From VMSU01 sp031400755 (GTDB taxonomy: Bacteria; Desulfobacterota; Desulfobulbia; Desulfobulbales; VMSU01), in the NCBI GenBank assembly GCA_031400755.1, contig JANNQL010000223.1, positions 1 to 8,353 on the forward strand: 8,353 nucleotides of DNA, read 5' to 3'. The notes beneath the pieces are model-generated. The model was not told the origin of the DNA, ran no database searches, and was given only the letters and a program-made list of their open reading frames with translations. Every line of letters begins with the position of its first letter. The first letter of the stretch is position 1. The position numbers were made by a program, and so were the translations under genes. Below are positions 6,543 to 8,353 of the stretch, piece after piece.

Positions 6543-7385
6543 ATGGCCATTTTCTCTCTCCTGAACCACCTGGTCGATTTTTTGGCCTCACCCTTCCATG
6601 GTCTTGGCCCGGTTCCGCAACTGGTGCTGTTGGGCCTGGTTTCGACTGTCCTCCTGCTTGCTGTCTTCAAAAAGGTCTCCAATCAGGAGAAGATCAAACT
6701 TCATAAAAATAAGATCTTTGGCAATTTTTTAGAGATCGCCATCTACCGGGACCAATTTCGGCGCTCCATTACCTGCCAGGCCAATGTTCTGAAGCATAAC
6801 CTGCTGTATCTGGGCGCCATCGGCACCCCGCTTCTGGTGCTGATGGTCCCTATGGGCCTCATCTGCTTGCAACTGGAATACCGGCTTGGCCACCAAGCCC
6901 TGAGGCCGGGAGAGTCCTTCATCGTTGAGGCCCAGCTTGATGGCGTGGCTGCCGATGGGGCCGCTGACCTTATGGACGCCATAAACATCAGCACCTCCGA
7001 CACGATTGCCTTGGATAGCCCGGCCATGCGTATTCCGGCCACCGGCCAGGTCTTTTGGCAGGCCAGGGTCATTGCTGCCGGCGCGCCGAACTTTGTCACC
7101 ATCAGCCTGCCCGGCAATACCGATACAGTCCGTAAAGACCTGGCGGTCAATAGGCTGAGTAGCCGGTTTTCACCGGAAAAGAGAAAGATGCGCGGCTTTG
7201 GCGATCTCCTGGCGAGTGGCGAAGACCCCATCCCCCAAGCCTCGCGGATCAAGGCGGTCAGGGTTGCCTATCCCCCGGCGGAGTATCCACTCTTCTCTTG
7301 GACATTTTCGCCGATCATCTACTATTTCATCCTGACCGTACTCTTCGGCTTCCTCCTTAAGCCCTTCATGAAGGTCAACATCTAA
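6543..7385 (+). CDS. Three-span membrane protein with extracytoplasmic domain, Oxa1/DUF106-like topology
   Basis: This 280-residue protein has membrane segments at about 26-43, 88-110 and 254-274. Between the first two lies a basic, amphipathic stretch (KKVSNQEKIKLHKNKIFGNFLEIAIYRDQF) likely to be cytoplasmic. The pattern of a first span, a K-rich helical stretch with a conserved-looking LE..IYRD, and a second span with internal prolines (GTPLLVLMVP) resembles EMC3/TMCO1/DUF106 proteins of the Oxa1/YidC superfamily. It departs from them by carrying about 140 residues (112-250) between spans 2 and 3, predicted on the outer face and rich in beta-type sequence (LRPGESFIVEAQL, NFVTISLPG). It starts 2 bases after the preceding stop with no clear ribosome binding site, suggesting translational coupling. 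A role in membrane insertion or lipid-linked envelope assembly is inference; no catalytic motif was recognised. Confidence 0.8.
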   Translation: MAIFSLLNHLVDFLASPFHGLGPVPQLVLLGLVSTVLLLAVFKKVSNQEKIKLHKNKIFGNFLEIAIYRDQFRRSITCQANVLKHNLLYLGAIGTPLLVLMVPMGLICLQLEYRLGHQALRPGESFIVEAQLDGVAADGAADLMDAINISTSDTIALDSPAMRIPATGQVFWQARVIAAGAPNFVTISLPGNTDTVRKDLAVNRLSSRFSPEKRKMRGFGDLLASGEDPIPQASRIKAVRVAYPPAEYPLFSWTFSPIIYYFILTVLFGFLLKPFMKVNI

Positions 7386-7396
7386 GCTCTGCCCAC

Positions 7397-8200
7397 GTGC
7401 GTAACCTCATCGAGACAATTTTTCCTTTCCTCAAGCGGCTCAATATAGTTGTCCTGTTTGTGGAGTATGACCGTGGGATAGCTGCTGGCGGCCCTGGCCA
7501 GGTCTTCGCCACCCTGCAAAAGCACCTGGCCCCGGTGCGCGGTTGCCGCTTCAACTTTGTGCGGATCGACAACAAACGCGAAGACTTAGAACTCAGCAAA
7601 AGCGGTCAGACCCGGACCATGGGCGGGGACAATCGCTACCGGGAATTTTCCGGCTGGCAGAAAGGGGTGGAGGCCATCGATCGTCTCAAGTTGCCCTGCG
7701 ATCTGGTGCTCTTTGTCAACGATATGTTCCTGGCACCTGGCGAATCTTTTCTCAAAGACTACGCCAGCCTGGATATTTTCAAGCGGTCTCTGGAACAGCG
7801 GGCCATCATCGGCCGGATTGATTCGACCGGCCACCACTACACGGCCTATGGCTATGACTTGTCGCGCTGGGTCTGCACCAATTGCTTTCTGGCCCCCAAG
7901 GCGGCGCTTGAGGCGGTGGGCAATCTGGTCACGGTGCGCGAAAATATCAGTGACTTCTTGGCGGAGAGCTACCCGGGGACGGGCCTCTTCAAGGCCGATG
8001 CCCCGATGAACGATGCCTACAAGGTCTGGTTGGAGGAATGGCTGACCCAAAAATGGCACAGCCGGTTCGTTGTTTCAGCGGCAACCTGGGAGCTGTTCCG
8101 GACCAAGGTCAGGAATATCTTAAACGAGGCCCTGTTGACGGCCCGTTTCACGGAGGTGGGATTTAAACCACAGGAGTATGGGGACAGGAGATACTATTGA
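7397..8200 (+). CDS. Putative glycosyltransferase-like protein (267 aa)
   Basis: The protein is soluble in character. A beta strand at 15-23 (LNIVVLFVEY) is followed by GGPGQVF, then GGDNRYREFSGWQKG (76-90) and CDLVLFVNDMF (101-111). A strand ending in VND after a D/N-rich REF.GW..G block is what one sees in GT-A-fold sugar transferases, where such acidic residues bind the nucleotide-sugar metal. Residues 138-165 (IGRID, HHYTAYGYDLSRWVCTNCF) include a CxxC pair (160, 163). It is a tentative assignment: another nucleotide-binding enzyme is possible. The start is a GTG 11 bases after the preceding stop without a visible ribosome binding site; an in-frame stop at 7358 limits extension, and later starts would cut the first strand. 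Its 3' end overlaps the next gene by 4 bases. An envelope-glycan role fits the neighbourhood. Confidence 0.6.
   Translation: MRNLIETIFPFLKRLNIVVLFVEYDRGIAAGGPGQVFATLQKHLAPVRGCRFNFVRIDNKREDLELSKSGQTRTMGGDNRYREFSGWQKGVEAIDRLKLPCDLVLFVNDMFLAPGESFLKDYASLDIFKRSLEQRAIIGRIDSTGHHYTAYGYDLSRWVCTNCFLAPKAALEAVGNLVTVRENISDFLAESYPGTGLFKADAPMNDAYKVWLEEWLTQKWHSRFVVSAATWELFRTKVRNILNEALLTARFTEVGFKPQEYGDRRYY
8184..8190 (+). promoter_or_regulatory. Ribosome binding site that fixes the TTG start at 8197
   Basis: ACAGGAG lies 6 bases before the TTG at 8197. The TTG overlaps the TGA stop (8198-8200) of the preceding gene, a normal arrangement for coupled translation. There is no in-frame ATG nearby. Confidence 0.65.
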
Positions 8201-8353
8201 CGCAAGAAAAGCACGAAATACGGCCGGGCCAATCAATCGAGTTACTGAAAGAGTTGCATATCCTTACCCGCGACGGCAAGCTGAACCAGGACAGCAGGCG
8301 CAAACTAAAGCAGGTCTACCACCTCTATCAATTCATCGATAAAATCAAACTGC
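8197..8353 (+). CDS. SAM-dependent methyltransferase-like protein, N-terminal part; 3' partial
   Basis: An open frame begins at TTG 8197 and runs off the right edge with 52 full codons. The visible residues (IELLKELHILTRDGKLNQDS, then RRKLKQVYHLYQFIDKIKL) are like the helical N-terminus that precedes the SAM-binding fold in a group of class I methyltransferases, in which a K.NQ..RRK.KQ..H pattern leads to a helix before the E.G.G.G loop. That loop would lie beyond the window, so the assignment rests on the N-terminal pattern only. Codon use resembles the neighbours. It is translationally coupled to the glycosyltransferase-like gene by a 4-base overlap and is probably the last or an internal gene of the operon starting at 6355. 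Confidence 0.6.
   Translation, partial: MTQEKHEIRPGQSIELLKELHILTRDGKLNQDSRRKLKQVYHLYQFIDKIKL

Noticed and set aside
7586..8059. Antisense frame of 157 codons opposite the glycosyltransferase-like gene
   Set aside because: No recognisable motif and wrong strand for the operon; the + strand frame explains the region.

Overview
The window looks like a piece of an environmental Gram-negative chromosome, most likely a Desulfobacterota (deltaproteobacterial) or similar genome. This is an inference from gene content (YIGPGAG-type membrane anchor, a tandem pair of alkaline-phosphatase-superfamily phosphodiesterases, Tat export) and from the style of the intergenic repeats; there is no rRNA or other taxonomic marker. 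All genes lie on the + strand.

Layout. (1) Positions 2-1516: the 3' part of an exported-type glycoside hydrolase of clan GH-A with a C-terminal F5/8C (CBM32-like) carbohydrate-binding domain; its 5' end is outside the window. (2) 1517-1812: a 160-bp MITE-like element with 30-bp imperfect terminal inverted repeats, set between an outer pair of heptamer-type inverted repeats. (3) 1813-3930 and 4107-6098: two paralogous type I phosphodiesterase / nucleotide pyrophosphatase family enzymes, each with a complete set of two-metal ligands and a candidate serine nucleophile. The first has two N-terminal membrane segments and a basic stretch that predicts a cytoplasmic catalytic domain; the second has a twin-arginine signal that predicts a periplasmic one. 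The 176-bp gap between them holds a nested palindromic repeat. (4) 6099-6354: a second copy of the 160-bp element. (5) 6355-8353: a tightly packed operon-like run: a 61-aa ribbon-helix-helix-like protein, a 280-aa membrane protein reminiscent of Oxa1/DUF106-type proteins but with an extracytoplasmic domain between its second and third membrane segments, a 267-aa putative glycosyltransferase-like protein, and the start of a SAM-dependent methyltransferase-like gene cut by the right edge.

How the genes may work together (inference). Glycan hydrolase, two phosphodiesterases on opposite membrane faces, a membrane protein, a glycosyltransferase-like protein and a methyltransferase fit a cell-envelope or exopolysaccharide assembly/remodelling module. 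The strongest candidate for an undescribed system is the block 1813-7385: paired phosphodiesterases, small RHH-like protein and Oxa1-like membrane protein. Substrates cannot be deduced from sequence alone.

No tRNA, rRNA, CRISPR array, transposase gene or convincing promoter was seen.
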